Part shown: positions 36,202 to 44,377 of the stretch, in pieces
Layout: every line of letters begins with the position of its first letter
How positions within the stretch are numbered: position 1 is the first letter of the stretch
NCBI RefSeq assembly: GCF_004335085.1
Contig: NZ_RQRS01000007.1
Coordinates: forward strand, 62,001-126,000
Source of the DNA: Pedobacter nototheniae
Lineage (GTDB): Bacteria; Bacteroidota; Bacteroidia; Sphingobacteriales; Sphingobacteriaceae
DNA length: 64,000 nucleotides
Direction of reading: 5' to 3'
Made by a program: the position numbers and the translations under genes
Notes under the pieces: model-generated
Database searches by the model: none
What the model was told of the DNA's origin: nothing
Seen by the model: only the letters and a program-made list of their open reading frames with translations

Positions 36202-36279
36202 AATTTATGCATAAATCTGAATTTATTTTCAGAATTTATCAATAGCTACTGAATCAAATCCAGTAAAGCATATTTATTA

Positions 36280-38415
36280 TTATGCTTGTGGAGCTGCTGG
36301 TTTTTCAGGTTTTGGTAATAAAACTTTGCGAGAAAGTTTCATTTTACCCTGCTTATCGATGTCTAATAATTTAACTTCGATTTTATCACCTTCTTTTAAT
36401 ACACCATCCATAGTTTCTAAACGTTCCCATGAAATTTCAGAGATGTGTAATAAACCATCTTTACCAGGCATAACCTCAACAAATGCACCAAATGGCATAA
36501 TTGATTTTACTTTACCTTGGTAAACTTCACCAATTTCTGGTTTAGCAACGATGTTACGGATACGTGTTACCGCTGCATCAATTGAAGCTTTATTATCTGC
36601 AAAAATCTCAACTATACCTTTACCATCAACTTCTTCGATAGAGATTGAAGCACCAGTTTCGCGTTGCATTTCTTGGATAATTTTACCTCCAGGACCTATA
36701 ATTGCGCCAATAAATTCTTTCTCAATAGTTAAAGAAACAATACGTGGAGCATGTGGTTTGTAATCTTCATTAGGCTGACTGATCGTCTTTTTCATCTCAT
36801 TTAAGATGTGTAAACGACCTTCTTTAGCTTGCAACAAAGCTTTTGTTAAAACTTCGTAAGATAAACCATTGATTTTTAAGTCCATTTGACAAGCAACAAT
36901 ACCATGTTCTGTACCAGTTACTTTAAAGTCCATATCTCCTAAATGATCTTCATCACCTAAAATATCAGAAAGGATTGCGTATTTACCAGTTTTTTCATCA
37001 GTAATTAAACCCATTGCAATACCTGAAACTGGAGATTTAATTTTAATACCTGCATCCATTAATGCTAATGTACCAGCACAAACAGTTGCCATTGATGATG
37101 AACCGTTAGATTCTAAAATATCAGAAACAACACGAATTGTATATGGATTTGCTTCACCTTGTGGTAAAACCTTTTTTAATGAGCGTTGCGCTAAAGCACC
37201 GTGACCAATTTCTCTACGGCCTGCACCTCTATTTGGTCTAACCTCTCCAGTTGAAAAACCTGGGAAATTATAGTGTAATAGAAATTTTTGGTAACCATTG
37301 AAGAACGCACCGTCTATCATTTGTTCATCATCTTTGCTACCTAAAGTAACGGATGTTAACGATTGAGTTTCTCCACGAGTAAATACAGCAGACCCGTGAG
37401 CTGCAGGTAAATAACCAACTTCACTCCAAATTGGACGAATTTCAGTTGTTTTACGGCCGTCTAAACGAATGCCTTCATCTAATAATAGATTTCTAATTGC
37501 ATCGTATTGAACATCATGGTAATAATGTTTAGCCATTGCTTTAGTTAAATCCTCAGTATCCTCAGGCATTGCCTCGAAAAACTCATTTATAATCGCTGTA
37601 AAAGCAACTTTACGTTCATCTTTATTTGAACCAGATTTCGCTACTGCATAAACTTTATCATAAGTATCTGCGTAAACCTTAGCTTTTAAATCAGCATCGT
37701 GATCTTCGTGGTTATATTCACGTTTTACAGTTTTACCTGTTGCTTCAGTTAACTCAACTTGAACGGCACATTGAACTTTAATTGCATCGTGTGCAAATTT
37801 TAAAGCTTCAACCATTTCGTCTTCTTGAATTTCATCACACTCGCCTTCAACCATTCCTATATCGTTAGCCGAACCAGCAACCATAAATTCTAAAGTTGCA
37901 CGTTCTAAATCACTAGCTAATGGATTGATTACCAATTTGCCATCAATTTTAGCAACACGTACTTCAGAAATAGGACCATTAAAAGGAATATCTGAAACAG
38001 ATAATGCAGCAGATGCAGCTAAACCAGCTAAACAATCAGGCATTATATTTTTATCAGCAGAAATTAATGAAATCATCACCTGAGTATCAGAGTGATAATC
38101 TGATGGGAACATTGGGCGTAAAGCTCTATCTACCAAACGAGAGATTAAAACCTCATAATCAGATAATCTAGCCTCACGACGTAAAAATCCACCTGGGATA
38201 CGACCTGTAGCAGCGTATTTTTCCTGATAATCTACCGATAATGGTAAAAAATCTGTACCAGGTTTAGCTCCAACAGTTGATACAACCGTTGCTAACAACA
38301 TGGTATCGCCCATTTTTACTACAACTGAACCATCGGCTTGTTTAGCCAATTTACCAGTTTCAATTTCTACAATTCTGCCATCGCCCAAATCGAACGATTT
38401 TTTTATTACATTCAT
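36280..38415 (-). CDS. pnp: Polyribonucleotide nucleotidyltransferase (PNPase)
   Basis: This 711-residue phosphorolytic 3'-5' exoribonuclease has two RNase PH domains (about 10-230 and 315-550), with the helical linker between them. The signature [15 protein letters not shown] is present as [17 protein letters not shown] (about 400). A KH domain follows (about 555-615, [13 protein letters not shown]), then an S1 domain (about 625-695, [19 protein letters not shown] in pieces). It degrades mRNA and forms part of a degradosome where RNase E is present. rpsO lies just upstream on the same strand, the same order as in E. coli. A hairpin precedes the start codon. Confidence 0.97.
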   Translation of the reverse strand: MNVIKKSFDLGDGRIVEIETGKLAKQADGSVVVKMGDTMLLATVVSTVGAKPGTDFLPLSVDYQEKYAATGRIPGGFLRREARLSDYEVLISRLVDRALRPMFPSDYHSDTQVMISLISADKNIMPDCLAGLAASAALSVSDIPFNGPISEVRVAKIDGKLVINPLASDLERATLEFMVAGSANDIGMVEGECDEIQEDEMVEALKFAHDAIKVQCAVQVELTEATGKTVKREYNHEDHDADLKAKVYADTYDKVYAVAKSGSNKDERKVAFTAIINEFFEAMPEDTEDLTKAMAKHYYHDVQYDAIRNLLLDEGIRLDGRKTTEIRPIWSEVGYLPAAHGSAVFTRGETQSLTSVTLGSKDDEQMIDGAFFNGYQKFLLHYNFPGFSTGEVRPNRGAGRREIGHGALAQRSLKKVLPQGEANPYTIRVVSDILESNGSSSMATVCAGTLALMDAGIKIKSPVSGIAMGLITDEKTGKYAILSDILGDEDHLGDMDFKVTGTEHGIVACQMDLKINGLSYEVLTKALLQAKEGRLHILNEMKKTISQPNEDYKPHAPRIVSLTIEKEFIGAIIGPGGKIIQEMQRETGASISIEEVDGKGIVEIFADNKASIDAAVTRIRNIVAKPEIGEVYQGKVKSIMPFGAFVEVMPGKDGLLHISEISWERLETMDGVLKEGDKIEVKLLDIDKQGKMKLSRKVLLPKPEKPAAPQA

Positions 38416-38429
38416 TTAAAAAGAATTAT

Positions 38430-38455
38430 GGTGTGTTTTCCTCTTTCTACACACC
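38430..38455 (-). promoter_or_regulatory. Hairpin in the 5' leader of pnp
   Basis: GGTGTGT and ACACACC pair across 12 bases, 15 bases before the pnp start codon. In E. coli, pnp is autoregulated through a leader stem cut by RNase III and then attacked by PNPase. This stem is shorter, so a similar role is only a suggestion. Confidence 0.4.
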
Positions 38456-38545
38456 GGGTTATATATGTTTTTTGTTTTGCAATTTAGATAAACTTACAAC
38501 AGCTTATCGTATTTTGTTAGCATTTAAAATGTAAAGCTAACAAAA

Positions 38546-38577
38546 TTAAAAAGCCATTCCCTAAAGAATGGCTCTTG
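38546..38577 (-). terminator. Terminator (possibly leaky) between rpsO and pnp
   Basis: A perfect AGCCATTC stem with a 6-base loop is followed on the minus strand by TTTTTAATTTTG. It lies 16 bases after the rpsO stop. In other bacteria an rpsO terminator lets some transcription through to pnp. Confidence 0.8.
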
Positions 38578-38592
38578 TTGATAAAATTACGC

Positions 38593-38877
38593 TTATTTTT
38601 GTTTAATGATATCACGAAGCGATAAAGCTTTGATGATAGCACGATAGCGCTCAATATCTTTTTTGTAAAGGTAAGCCAAGATACCACGGCGTTTACCTAC
38701 AAGTTTTTGAAGTGACAACTGAGTAGAGAAATCTTTACGATTTTTCTTTAAGTGTTCTGTTAAGTGCGCAATACGGTATGTAAATAACGCTACTTGACCT
38801 TCTGCAGAACCCGTATTGGTTTCTACTTCGCCGTGTGTTTTAAAAATTTCGGCTTTCTTTTCTGTACTTAAATACAT
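38593..38877 (-). CDS. rpsO: Small ribosomal subunit protein S15
   Basis: This 94-residue primary 16S rRNA-binding protein of the 30S platform shows the diagnostic segments TGSAEGQVALFTYRIAHLTEHLKKNRKDF (in parts TGSAEGQVALFTYRI and HLKKNRKDF), LQKLVGKRRGILAYL and YRAIIKALSLR. It has the few extra N-terminal residues common in Bacteroidota. A consensus promoter lies at 38922-38952. Confidence 0.98.
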   Translation of the reverse strand: MYLSTEKKAEIFKTHGEVETNTGSAEGQVALFTYRIAHLTEHLKKNRKDFSTQLSLQKLVGKRRGILAYLYKKDIERYRAIIKALSLRDIIKQK

Positions 38878-38921
38878 TCTTGAATAATATTAAAGTGATT
38901 AAAAATTAATTAATTTGAGTG

Positions 38922-38952
38922 CAAAGATAAGCTAACTTTTGTATATAAGCAA
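38922..38952 (-). promoter_or_regulatory. rpsO promoter
   Basis: On the minus strand TATCTTTG (38929-38922) matches TAnnTTTG. A CTTG-type -33 lies 20 bases upstream. The expected transcript starts about 37 bases before the rpsO start codon. Confidence 0.6.
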
Positions 38953-39020
38953 GTGGAAATTAATTGATAAAAACAGTTGTAATGCATTGAGCATTAAAGA
39001 TTCAAATCTTCCAAAAAGTG

Positions 39021-39497
39021 CTATTTATTACTATTAATACGCTCAAGCTCTAAAACATCCAATTGATCTTTTGGCCTATTTGTAGCTCTTTTATTTTCAA
39101 GTAGATGATTATAATGCAAAAACCTGGCCTTAATCCCATTTATTTCATCAACGGTAGCCCTTTTAAAATATTCATCAAACTTCTGTTTATCTAATCCAGG
39201 AATATCTGTCATTAAATCCGCATACATTCCATCGTCCATTAAAACTTCGCAATAACCAGCTATAATAGGAACTTCAAGTAACATATCGTACCGCCCATAC
39301 CCCATCTTATCTATAGCGTTAATCAAGTTTTGTCTATTTTCTTTGGTATCCTTTAGGTAAATATCTAAATCTCCGGTTGTTCGATTGTAACCATATCTAT
39401 TTACCGCAAAACCGCCTACAATAAGATATTGTACATCAAATTGCTCAAATGTTTGTAAAAGCAAGAGCATTTCAGGATTTTCTTTATCAAAAGACAT
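39021..39497 (-). CDS. Nucleotidyltransferase-fold protein (MNT/DUF6036-like)
   Basis: This 158-residue protein has the minimal nucleotidyltransferase core: VQYLIVGGFAVNRYG (about 20-34) gives the GG-type turn, and TTGDLDIYLKDT (about 40-51) supplies the D-x-D metal pair. A third acidic position is likely in YADLMTDIPG (about 92-101). It ends with RPKDQLDVLEL (about 142-152), as in proteins annotated as nucleotidyl transferase AbiEii- or DUF6036-like. It starts 2 bases after the stop of a 68-residue gene, so the two form an operon. Nucleotidyltransferases of this class often act as toxins or antitoxins, but no HEPN partner is present. Confidence 0.8.
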   Translation of the reverse strand: MSFDKENPEMLLLLQTFEQFDVQYLIVGGFAVNRYGYNRTTGDLDIYLKDTKENRQNLINAIDKMGYGRYDMLLEVPIIAGYCEVLMDDGMYADLMTDIPGLDKQKFDEYFKRATVDEINGIKARFLHYNHLLENKRATNRPKDQLDVLELERINSNK

Positions 39498-39499
39498 TG

Positions 39500-39706
39500 C
39501 TATAAGGAATTGGAGCGACGAATAATAATGCCTTTACCTTGTGGGATTTTTAAAGGCTTACCGCCGTTCATTGTTATAGAAATGTGATTAAGATGTAATA
39601 AACTATAGAAGCGCTCCTCAGCCGAACGGCTGAGGTAAACACTTTCGCGTTCACTAGCTATTGTTTCGCGTGGAATAGTTGTATCGTATAATCTTAACCT
39701 ACTCAT
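39500..39706 (-). CDS. Small protein coupled to the nucleotidyltransferase
   Basis: This 68-residue protein begins MSRLRLYDTTIPRETIASE. It contains YLSRSAEERFYSLLHLN and ends in GKPLKIPQGKGIIIRR. I recognise it as a conserved Bacteroidota type next to such nucleotidyltransferases, but know no function. I choose ATG 39706 over the longer reading from 39733, because a perfect -7 element (TATTTTTG, 39718-39711 on the minus strand) lies inside the extra part and leaves only 4 bases before ATG 39706. This implies a leaderless transcript. The C-terminal basic patch could bind nucleic acid. Confidence 0.72.
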   Translation of the reverse strand: MSRLRLYDTTIPRETIASERESVYLSRSAEERFYSLLHLNHISITMNGGKPLKIPQGKGIIIRRSNSL

Positions 39707-39710
39707 TACC

Positions 39711-39718
39711 CAAAAATA
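39711..39718 (-). promoter_or_regulatory. -7 element placed 4 bases before the start codon
   Basis: Minus-strand TATTTTTG is an exact TAnnTTTG match, 4 bases upstream of ATG 39706. It decides the start of the small gene and predicts a leaderless mRNA. Confidence 0.55.
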
Positions 39719-39790
39719 CGAAAAAGGCAGCAATAATTTACATTATGTAATAAAAATGCAAGTAATTGATTGCATCAAACCTATTATTAA

Positions 39791-39798
39791 TACTTTTG
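39791..39798 (+). promoter_or_regulatory. -7 element of the thioesterase gene
   Basis: TACTTTTG matches TAnnTTTG, with ATTG (39769-39772) 18 bases upstream as -33. The expected transcript start is about 10 bases before the TTG start codon. Confidence 0.55.
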
Positions 39799-39813
39799 TA
39801 AAAATATTTTACC

Positions 39814-40233
39814 TTGGAAAAAAATCAGTATAGCATTTTCGAAAGTGAGTTACGTGTACGCCCAGATGATATAGACATGTTTAACCACGTACATAATAGC
39901 AAGTACTTGGATTATGTATTGGCGGCCCGTTATGAGCAAATGGAAAAGTTTTATGGCATGCCTTGGGAACATTTTACCAAACAAGGTTTAGGTTGGGTAG
40001 TTAGCAGGGTTGATATCAGTTTTAAACGCCCATTATTAATGAATGATTTAATGCTTATCCGTACCGGAATATTAATAATGCACGAAAAAGGTTGTTCTGT
40101 TCAATTCGAAATCATTAATAAGAAAACAAATAAAGTGGCTTCAGATGGTATATTCGATTATGTACTGATTGATTTAAATACCAGTAGAGGAACTAAAGTT
40201 TCTGAAGAGATGATTAAAGCATATAGTATATAG
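39814..40233 (+). CDS. Acyl-CoA thioesterase, hot-dog fold (4HBT/YbgC-like), TTG start
   Basis: This 139-residue protein has the typical opening FESELRVRPDDIDMFNHVHNSKYLDYV, seen in pieces RVRPDDIDMFNHVHNSKYLD. The Asp and His in this loop are the catalytic and binding residues of the YbgC/FadM branch. The rest gives the single long helix and five strands of a hot-dog fold. The only reasonable start is TTG 39814; the first in-frame ATG lies after the catalytic loop begins. A promoter just upstream agrees. It probably hydrolyses short or medium acyl-CoA. The substrate is unknown. Confidence 0.85.
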   Translation: MEKNQYSIFESELRVRPDDIDMFNHVHNSKYLDYVLAARYEQMEKFYGMPWEHFTKQGLGWVVSRVDISFKRPLLMNDLMLIRTGILIMHEKGCSVQFEIINKKTNKVASDGIFDYVLIDLNTSRGTKVSEEMIKAYSI

Positions 40234-40291
40234 TTACCGCCTTACGTTTCTAATATAAGTTAATCATCAAGCTGAAAAACTGTCATAAAAA

Positions 40292-40321
40292 TTTGACGGT
40301 TTAAAAAAATGTCTATATTTG
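40292..40321 (+). promoter_or_regulatory. Consensus Bacteroidota promoter of the MATE gene
   Basis: TTTG (40292-40295), an 18-base spacer and TATATTTG (40314-40321) match both halves of the consensus exactly. The transcript should start near 40326-40328, leaving a leader of about 140 bases before the MATE start codon. Confidence 0.8.
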
Positions 40322-40343
40322 CCTTACCAATAAAACCAAAGCA

Positions 40344-40466
40344 ATGATAGTATTTGCAATCCGTTTGAGGTTCTAAATAACCGAGGATTCCTCCTTTACC
40401 ACTTTTTAAATTATGCGTTTTAATAACGCGTAATTGTCTATTTTACAAATTTTCACATTATTATAT
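40344..40466 (+). promoter_or_regulatory. Structured leader with a 10-codon upstream ORF and an attenuator-like hairpin
   Basis: The leader holds a short ORF (40344-40376, MIVFAIRLRF and stop). Two small stems follow: GGTT/AACC at 40369-40382, overlapping the ORF stop, and GAGG/CCTC at 40383-40393. A 9-bp stem (TTATGCGTT/AACGCGTAA, 40411-40433, one G-U) comes next, followed by a T-rich stretch 33 bases before ATG 40467. The order leader peptide, alternative stems and terminator-like stem is that of an attenuator or translation-coupled switch. I recognise no known riboswitch. This remains a prediction. Confidence 0.45.
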
Positions 40467-41891
40467 ATGTCACAGTCAATAAAGACACAGGGCAAACTAT
40501 CTTCATTTTATACGGTTTTAAAGCAATCATTAAAAGGCGAAGAAGTAGATTTAACATCAATAAGCATTAACAGAGCCATTATTTTATTAGCCATTCCAAT
40601 GATGCTGGAAATGGCGATGGAGTCGGTTTTTGCCTTAGTCGATCTATATTTTGTAGGTCATTTGGAAAACAGTAGTCATGCCATACAAACAGTTGGATTA
40701 ACCGAGTCTGTTTTAACAATAATTTATTCTTTAGCCATTGGTTTAAGCATGGCAGCAACAGCAGTTGTTGCAAGAAGAATAGGCGAGAAAAATCCTGATG
40801 CCGCTGGTAAGGCTGGGATGCAAACTATTGTTATTGCTGTAATTATAAATCTTGCAATAAGTATTTTAGGTCTATTTTACGCAAGGGAGATTTTAATGCT
40901 TATGGGCGCTTCGCCCGAAACTGCAGACCATGGAACTGCATTCATTAGAATTATGATGGGCGGAAGCATTATCATTGTTTTGCTGTTTCTAATTAATGGG
41001 ATTTTTAGAGGGGCTGGAAACGCTGCAATAGCTATGAGAAGCTTATGGATCGCTAATATTGCAAACATTATCTTATGTCCTATTTTTATTAATGGCCTCG
41101 GTCCTATACCTGCGTTTGGATTAACAGGAGCTGCTATTGCAACTACTATTGGTCGTGGTTTAGGCGTTTGTTACCAAATTTATCATTTATTTAACGGGAA
41201 AAACGCTTTAAAAATAAAATTTGGCTTTTTAGTTCCAGAGTGGCAACAGATAAAAGCTATTATTAAAATTGCAGCACCCGGCGTTCTTCAGTTTGTTATA
41301 GCTAGCTGCAGCTGGGTATTTTTAGCACAATTGGTAGCCACAACTGGTGGAGATCATGGTTCTGCTGGTTACCAAACAGCACTAAGATTAATGATGTTTT
41401 TTTTACTTCCTGCTTGGGGTTTAAGCAATGCCGCCGCCACACTAGTTGGACAAAATTTGGGGGCAGGACGTATAGACAGGGCAGAAAAATCAGTATTTCA
41501 AACCATGAAGTATACAATCATTTTTATGGCTGTGGTAAGTGTTACCTTTTTAACTTGCGGACATTTATTTGCTGCATTTTTCACTAAAGATCAACTCGTT
41601 ATCAGTGTCGCATCTAAAGCATTAAAAATTTTAAGCTGTGGTTTTATAATCTATGGAATGGGAATGGTTTTAACAAGCGCATTTAATGGTGCTGGTGATA
41701 CCTGGACACCAACAAAAATTAATGTTTTCGCCTTTTGGGTCTTTCAGATTCCTTTTGCCTATTTTTTGGCTAAATATATGGGAATGGGACCAACAGGTGT
41801 TTTTATTGCCATACCAACAGCAGAAGTTGGAATTGCAATAGCCGCTTATATCTTGTTTAAAAAGGGTAAATGGAAAAAAATTAAAGTCTAA
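40467..41891 (+). CDS. MATE family multidrug/toxin efflux transporter
   Basis: This 474-residue, twelve-helix inner-membrane antiporter has two MatE halves (about 55-225 and 275-440). Typical text is IPMMLEMAMESVFALVDLYFVGHL (pieces IPMMLEMAMESVF and DLYFVGHL), GLTGAAIATTIGRG and GLSNAAATLVGQNLGAG. It exports cationic compounds in exchange for H+ or Na+. I start at ATG 40467 (MSQSIKTQGK); the in-frame TTG at 40434 sits in the leader hairpin. The gene has a perfect promoter, a structured leader and its own terminator, so it is a single regulated unit. The inducer is unknown. Confidence 0.92.
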   Translation: MSQSIKTQGKLSSFYTVLKQSLKGEEVDLTSISINRAIILLAIPMMLEMAMESVFALVDLYFVGHLENSSHAIQTVGLTESVLTIIYSLAIGLSMAATAVVARRIGEKNPDAAGKAGMQTIVIAVIINLAISILGLFYAREILMLMGASPETADHGTAFIRIMMGGSIIIVLLFLINGIFRGAGNAAIAMRSLWIANIANIILCPIFINGLGPIPAFGLTGAAIATTIGRGLGVCYQIYHLFNGKNALKIKFGFLVPEWQQIKAIIKIAAPGVLQFVIASCSWVFLAQLVATTGGDHGSAGYQTALRLMMFFLLPAWGLSNAAATLVGQNLGAGRIDRAEKSVFQTMKYTIIFMAVVSVTFLTCGHLFAAFFTKDQLVISVASKALKILSCGFIIYGMGMVLTSAFNGAGDTWTPTKINVFAFWVFQIPFAYFLAKYMGMGPTGVFIAIPTAEVGIAIAAYILFKKGKWKKIKV

Positions 41892-41902
41892 TTTATCTTT
41901 AT

Positions 41903-41944
41903 TTCAAACCACGTTATTTTAAAAATAATGTGGTTTGATTTTTT
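41903..41944 (+). terminator. Terminator after the MATE gene
   Basis: A 14-bp stem (CAAACCACGTTATT with its near complement, one G-U) has a 5-base loop and is followed by ATTTTTTAT. Confidence 0.9.
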
Positions 41945-41983
41945 ATGAGCAGTTTATTGTATTGTATTCAAATCAATCTACAT

Positions 41984-42283
41984 TTATTTAGAAGATTGAA
42001 AAACATTAAAGGTAATGGCTTCTCCAATAATTTTCAGAACAACAACACCGTGTTTTGGCACTTCAAATGTTTGTGTTTTAACATTTAGCGGGCCAAAATC
42101 TTTTGTTTTCCATAAATCCTGCATGGTGTACCCCTTATTAGATTCATTAATATTCACCCGAAAATTGTTCCAGCTAGACCATCCCATAATTGGCGTTGTT
42201 TGGGTTGATGATTTCTGTTGTGCTGATGCTGTAGTTAAAATAGATCAAAAGAAAAAGCTCCAAATAATATTTTTCAGGTTCAT
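41984..42283 (-). pseudogene. GH27 alpha-galactosidase fossil: N and C termini joined by a large internal deletion, with a nonsense codon
   Basis: On the minus strand an ATG at 42283 opens a signal peptide (MNLKNIIWSFFF) that meets TGA at codon 13 (42247-42245). The same frame continues SILTTASAQQ, then TPIMGWSSWNNFRVNINE, the start of the mature GH27 catalytic barrel. It then passes within a few residues to MQDLWKTKDFG and FEVPKHGVVVLKI, which are the last beta-domain strands of GH27 enzymes. About 300-350 central residues, including both catalytic aspartates, are missing. The join is near 42120-42142 and keeps the frame. So this is a dead remnant of a secreted alpha-galactosidase. The intact downstream part could at most make a 67-residue peptide from ATG 42187. 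Confidence 0.82.
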
Positions 42284-42486
42284 GTATTTAAACTTAGGTT
42301 AAGTTATTCGAATATACTTTTTTATATAATTAGAATTTAAATATCATTCATTTTCTTCTGTGCAATAAGATTAAAAAACAGGTAAGAAGCATAGAAAAAA
42401 AGAGTCGCTTAAAGTCATAAATAAAATGAATATAGAATTATAAAATACCACAATATTTTCTCCCTTAAAATTTACCTTAAAAAAGC
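42284..42486. other. Intergenic stretch between the GH27 fossil and lepA
   Basis: Together with the fossil this makes a 610-base region (41892-42501) with no intact gene. The 203 bases listed here are very AT-rich. I see no ORF, hairpin, repeat or RNA gene in them, so this is probably decayed sequence. Confidence 0.5.
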
Positions 42487-42494
42487 TATCTTTG
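42487..42494 (+). promoter_or_regulatory. -7 element of lepA
   Basis: TATCTTTG matches TAnnTTTG and ends 7 bases before the lepA start codon. The 5' leader would be only a few bases long. No good -33 is visible. Confidence 0.5.
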
Positions 42495-42501
42495 CGCAAA
42501 G

Positions 42502-44289
42502 ATGAAGCATATACGTAATTTTTGCATTATTGCACATATTGACCACGGTAAAAGCACCTTGGCCGATAGGTTATTAGAATATACCGAGACAATTTCGAAG
42601 CGTGAGGCGCAAGCACAATTGCTCGATAATATGGATTTGGAGCGTGAGAGAGGCATAACAATTAAAAGTCATGCCATACAAATGAATTATAAAGTTGGTG
42701 GAATTGAATACAATTTCAACCTAATTGATACACCCGGTCACGTAGATTTTTCTTATGAAGTTTCTCGTTCAATCGCAGCTTGCGAAGGTGCTTTATTGAT
42801 TGTGGATGCTTCACAAGGTATTCAGGCTCAAACAATTTCTAACTTATACCTTGCCTTAGAGCATGACCTTGAAATTATTCCTATTTTAAATAAAATGGAT
42901 CTACCAGGCGCTATGCCTGAAGAGGTTAAGGATCAAATTATTGATTTAATTGGCTGTAAACGTGAAGATATTATTCCTGCATCTGGTAAAACAGGTATGG
43001 GTATCCCTGATATTATTCAAGCAATTGTAGACCGTGTACCTGCTCCTGTCGGTAATCCTGATGGTGAGTTGCAAGCGTTAATTTTCGACTCTGTTTTTAA
43101 CTCATTCAGAGGGATTATTGCTTATTATAAAGTAGTTAACGGAGAAATTAAAAAAGGAGACAAAGTTAAATTCATCAACACTGGTAAACAATATTTAGCA
43201 GATGAAGTTGGTGTTTTAAAACTTGACATGTCTCCGCGAAGCGTAGTTAAAACCGGTGATGTAGGCTATATTATTTCCGGTATTAAAGAAGCTCGTGAAG
43301 TAAAAGTTGGTGATACAATAACAACTGTTGATAGGCCAGCTGCTGAAGCAATTCAAGGTTTTGAAGAGGTTAAGCCAATGGTTTTTGCTGGTATTTACCC
43401 AGTTGATACCGACGAATTTGAAGAGTTGCGTGAAGCCATGCACAAATTGCAACTTAATGATGCATCAATTGTTTTCGAACCAGAAAGTTCTGCCGCATTA
43501 GGTTTCGGTTTCCGTTGTGGTTTCCTTGGTATGCTTCACATGGAAATTATCCAGGAGCGTTTAGAGCGTGAGTTCGATATGACGGTAATTACCACCGTAC
43601 CGAACGTATCTTATATTGCCCACACTACAAAGGGTGATGAAATTATTGTAAATAATCCTTCAGATTTACCTGATCCAAGTAAGCTTGATTCTGTAGAAGA
43701 ACCTTATATTAAAGCTAATATTATCACTAAAGCTGAGTTTGTTGGTCCAGTAATGTCTCTTTGTATTCAAAAAAGAGGTATCATCGTTAATCAATCTTAT
43801 TTAACTTCAGATCGTGTTGAATTGATTTTTGAAATGCCGATGGGTGAAATTGTATTTGATTTTTATGATAAGTTAAAAACGATTTCAAAAGGCTACGCTT
43901 CATTCGATTATCATCAAGTTGGTTATCGTAAATCTGATCTAGTAAGATTGGATATGTTGCTAAATGATGAACCTGTTGATGCTTTATCATCATTAATTCA
44001 CAGAAGTAATGCTTACGATTTTGGAAAGAAAATCTGCGAAAAATTAAGGGAGTTAATCCCACGCCAGCAATTTGAAATTAAAATTCAAGCATCTATCGGT
44101 GCTAAGGTTATTGCTCGTGAAACACTCAGTGCTTTGCGTAAGGATGTTACTGCAAAATGTTATGGCGGTGATATTTCTCGTAAACGTAAATTACTTGAAA
44201 AACAGAAAAAGGGTAAAAAACGCATGCGCCAGGTTGGAAACGTAGAAATTCCACAAACGGCATTTATGGCAGTTTTGAAATTAGATTAA
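42502..44289 (+). CDS. lepA: Elongation factor 4 (LepA), ribosome back-translocase GTPase
   Basis: This 595-residue translational GTPase has the G1 motif AHIDHGKST (about 10-18), ERGITIKS (about 50), the G3 motif DTPGHVDF (about 75) and NKMDLPGA (about 129). The EF-G-like domains II, III and V follow, then the LepA-specific C-terminal domain (about 485-595, with [21 protein letters not shown] in pieces [12 protein letters not shown] and KQKKGKKRM). LepA acts on stalled or misinitiated ribosomes and in 30S assembly. Length is normal. Confidence 0.98.
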   Translation: MKHIRNFCIIAHIDHGKSTLADRLLEYTETISKREAQAQLLDNMDLERERGITIKSHAIQMNYKVGGIEYNFNLIDTPGHVDFSYEVSRSIAACEGALLIVDASQGIQAQTISNLYLALEHDLEIIPILNKMDLPGAMPEEVKDQIIDLIGCKREDIIPASGKTGMGIPDIIQAIVDRVPAPVGNPDGELQALIFDSVFNSFRGIIAYYKVVNGEIKKGDKVKFINTGKQYLADEVGVLKLDMSPRSVVKTGDVGYIISGIKEAREVKVGDTITTVDRPAAEAIQGFEEVKPMVFAGIYPVDTDEFEELREAMHKLQLNDASIVFEPESSAALGFGFRCGFLGMLHMEIIQERLEREFDMTVITTVPNVSYIAHTTKGDEIIVNNPSDLPDPSKLDSVEEPYIKANIITKAEFVGPVMSLCIQKRGIIVNQSYLTSDRVELIFEMPMGEIVFDFYDKLKTISKGYASFDYHQVGYRKSDLVRLDMLLNDEPVDALSSLIHRSNAYDFGKKICEKLRELIPRQQFEIKIQASIGAKVIARETLSALRKDVTAKCYGGDISRKRKLLEKQKKGKKRMRQVGNVEIPQTAFMAVLKLD

Positions 44290-44309
44290 AAAGTTAGATT
44301 TAGAGCGTT

Positions 44310-44346
44310 GATATGAGATTTAAATTTCTGTTTTAAACCTCATATC
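44310..44346 (+). terminator. Hairpin after lepA
   Basis: GATATGAG and CTCATATC pair, with a further ATTTAAA/TTTAAA stem inside. A short T-rich segment follows. It is weaker than the other terminators, so lepA and folD may be partly co-transcribed. Confidence 0.55.
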
Positions 44347-44377
44347 TTAGCTTTAGTTTCTTATATATTATAGTAGA

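Noticed and set aside
39707..39733. Longer start of the small partner gene at 39733.
   Set aside because: A consensus -7 element lies inside this stretch, so the mRNA should start after it. The extra residues show no conservation signal.
42015..42302. 95-codon open frame on the plus strand between the MATE gene and lepA.
   Set aside because: It is the antisense shadow of the GH27 fossil, which has clear homology on the minus strand.
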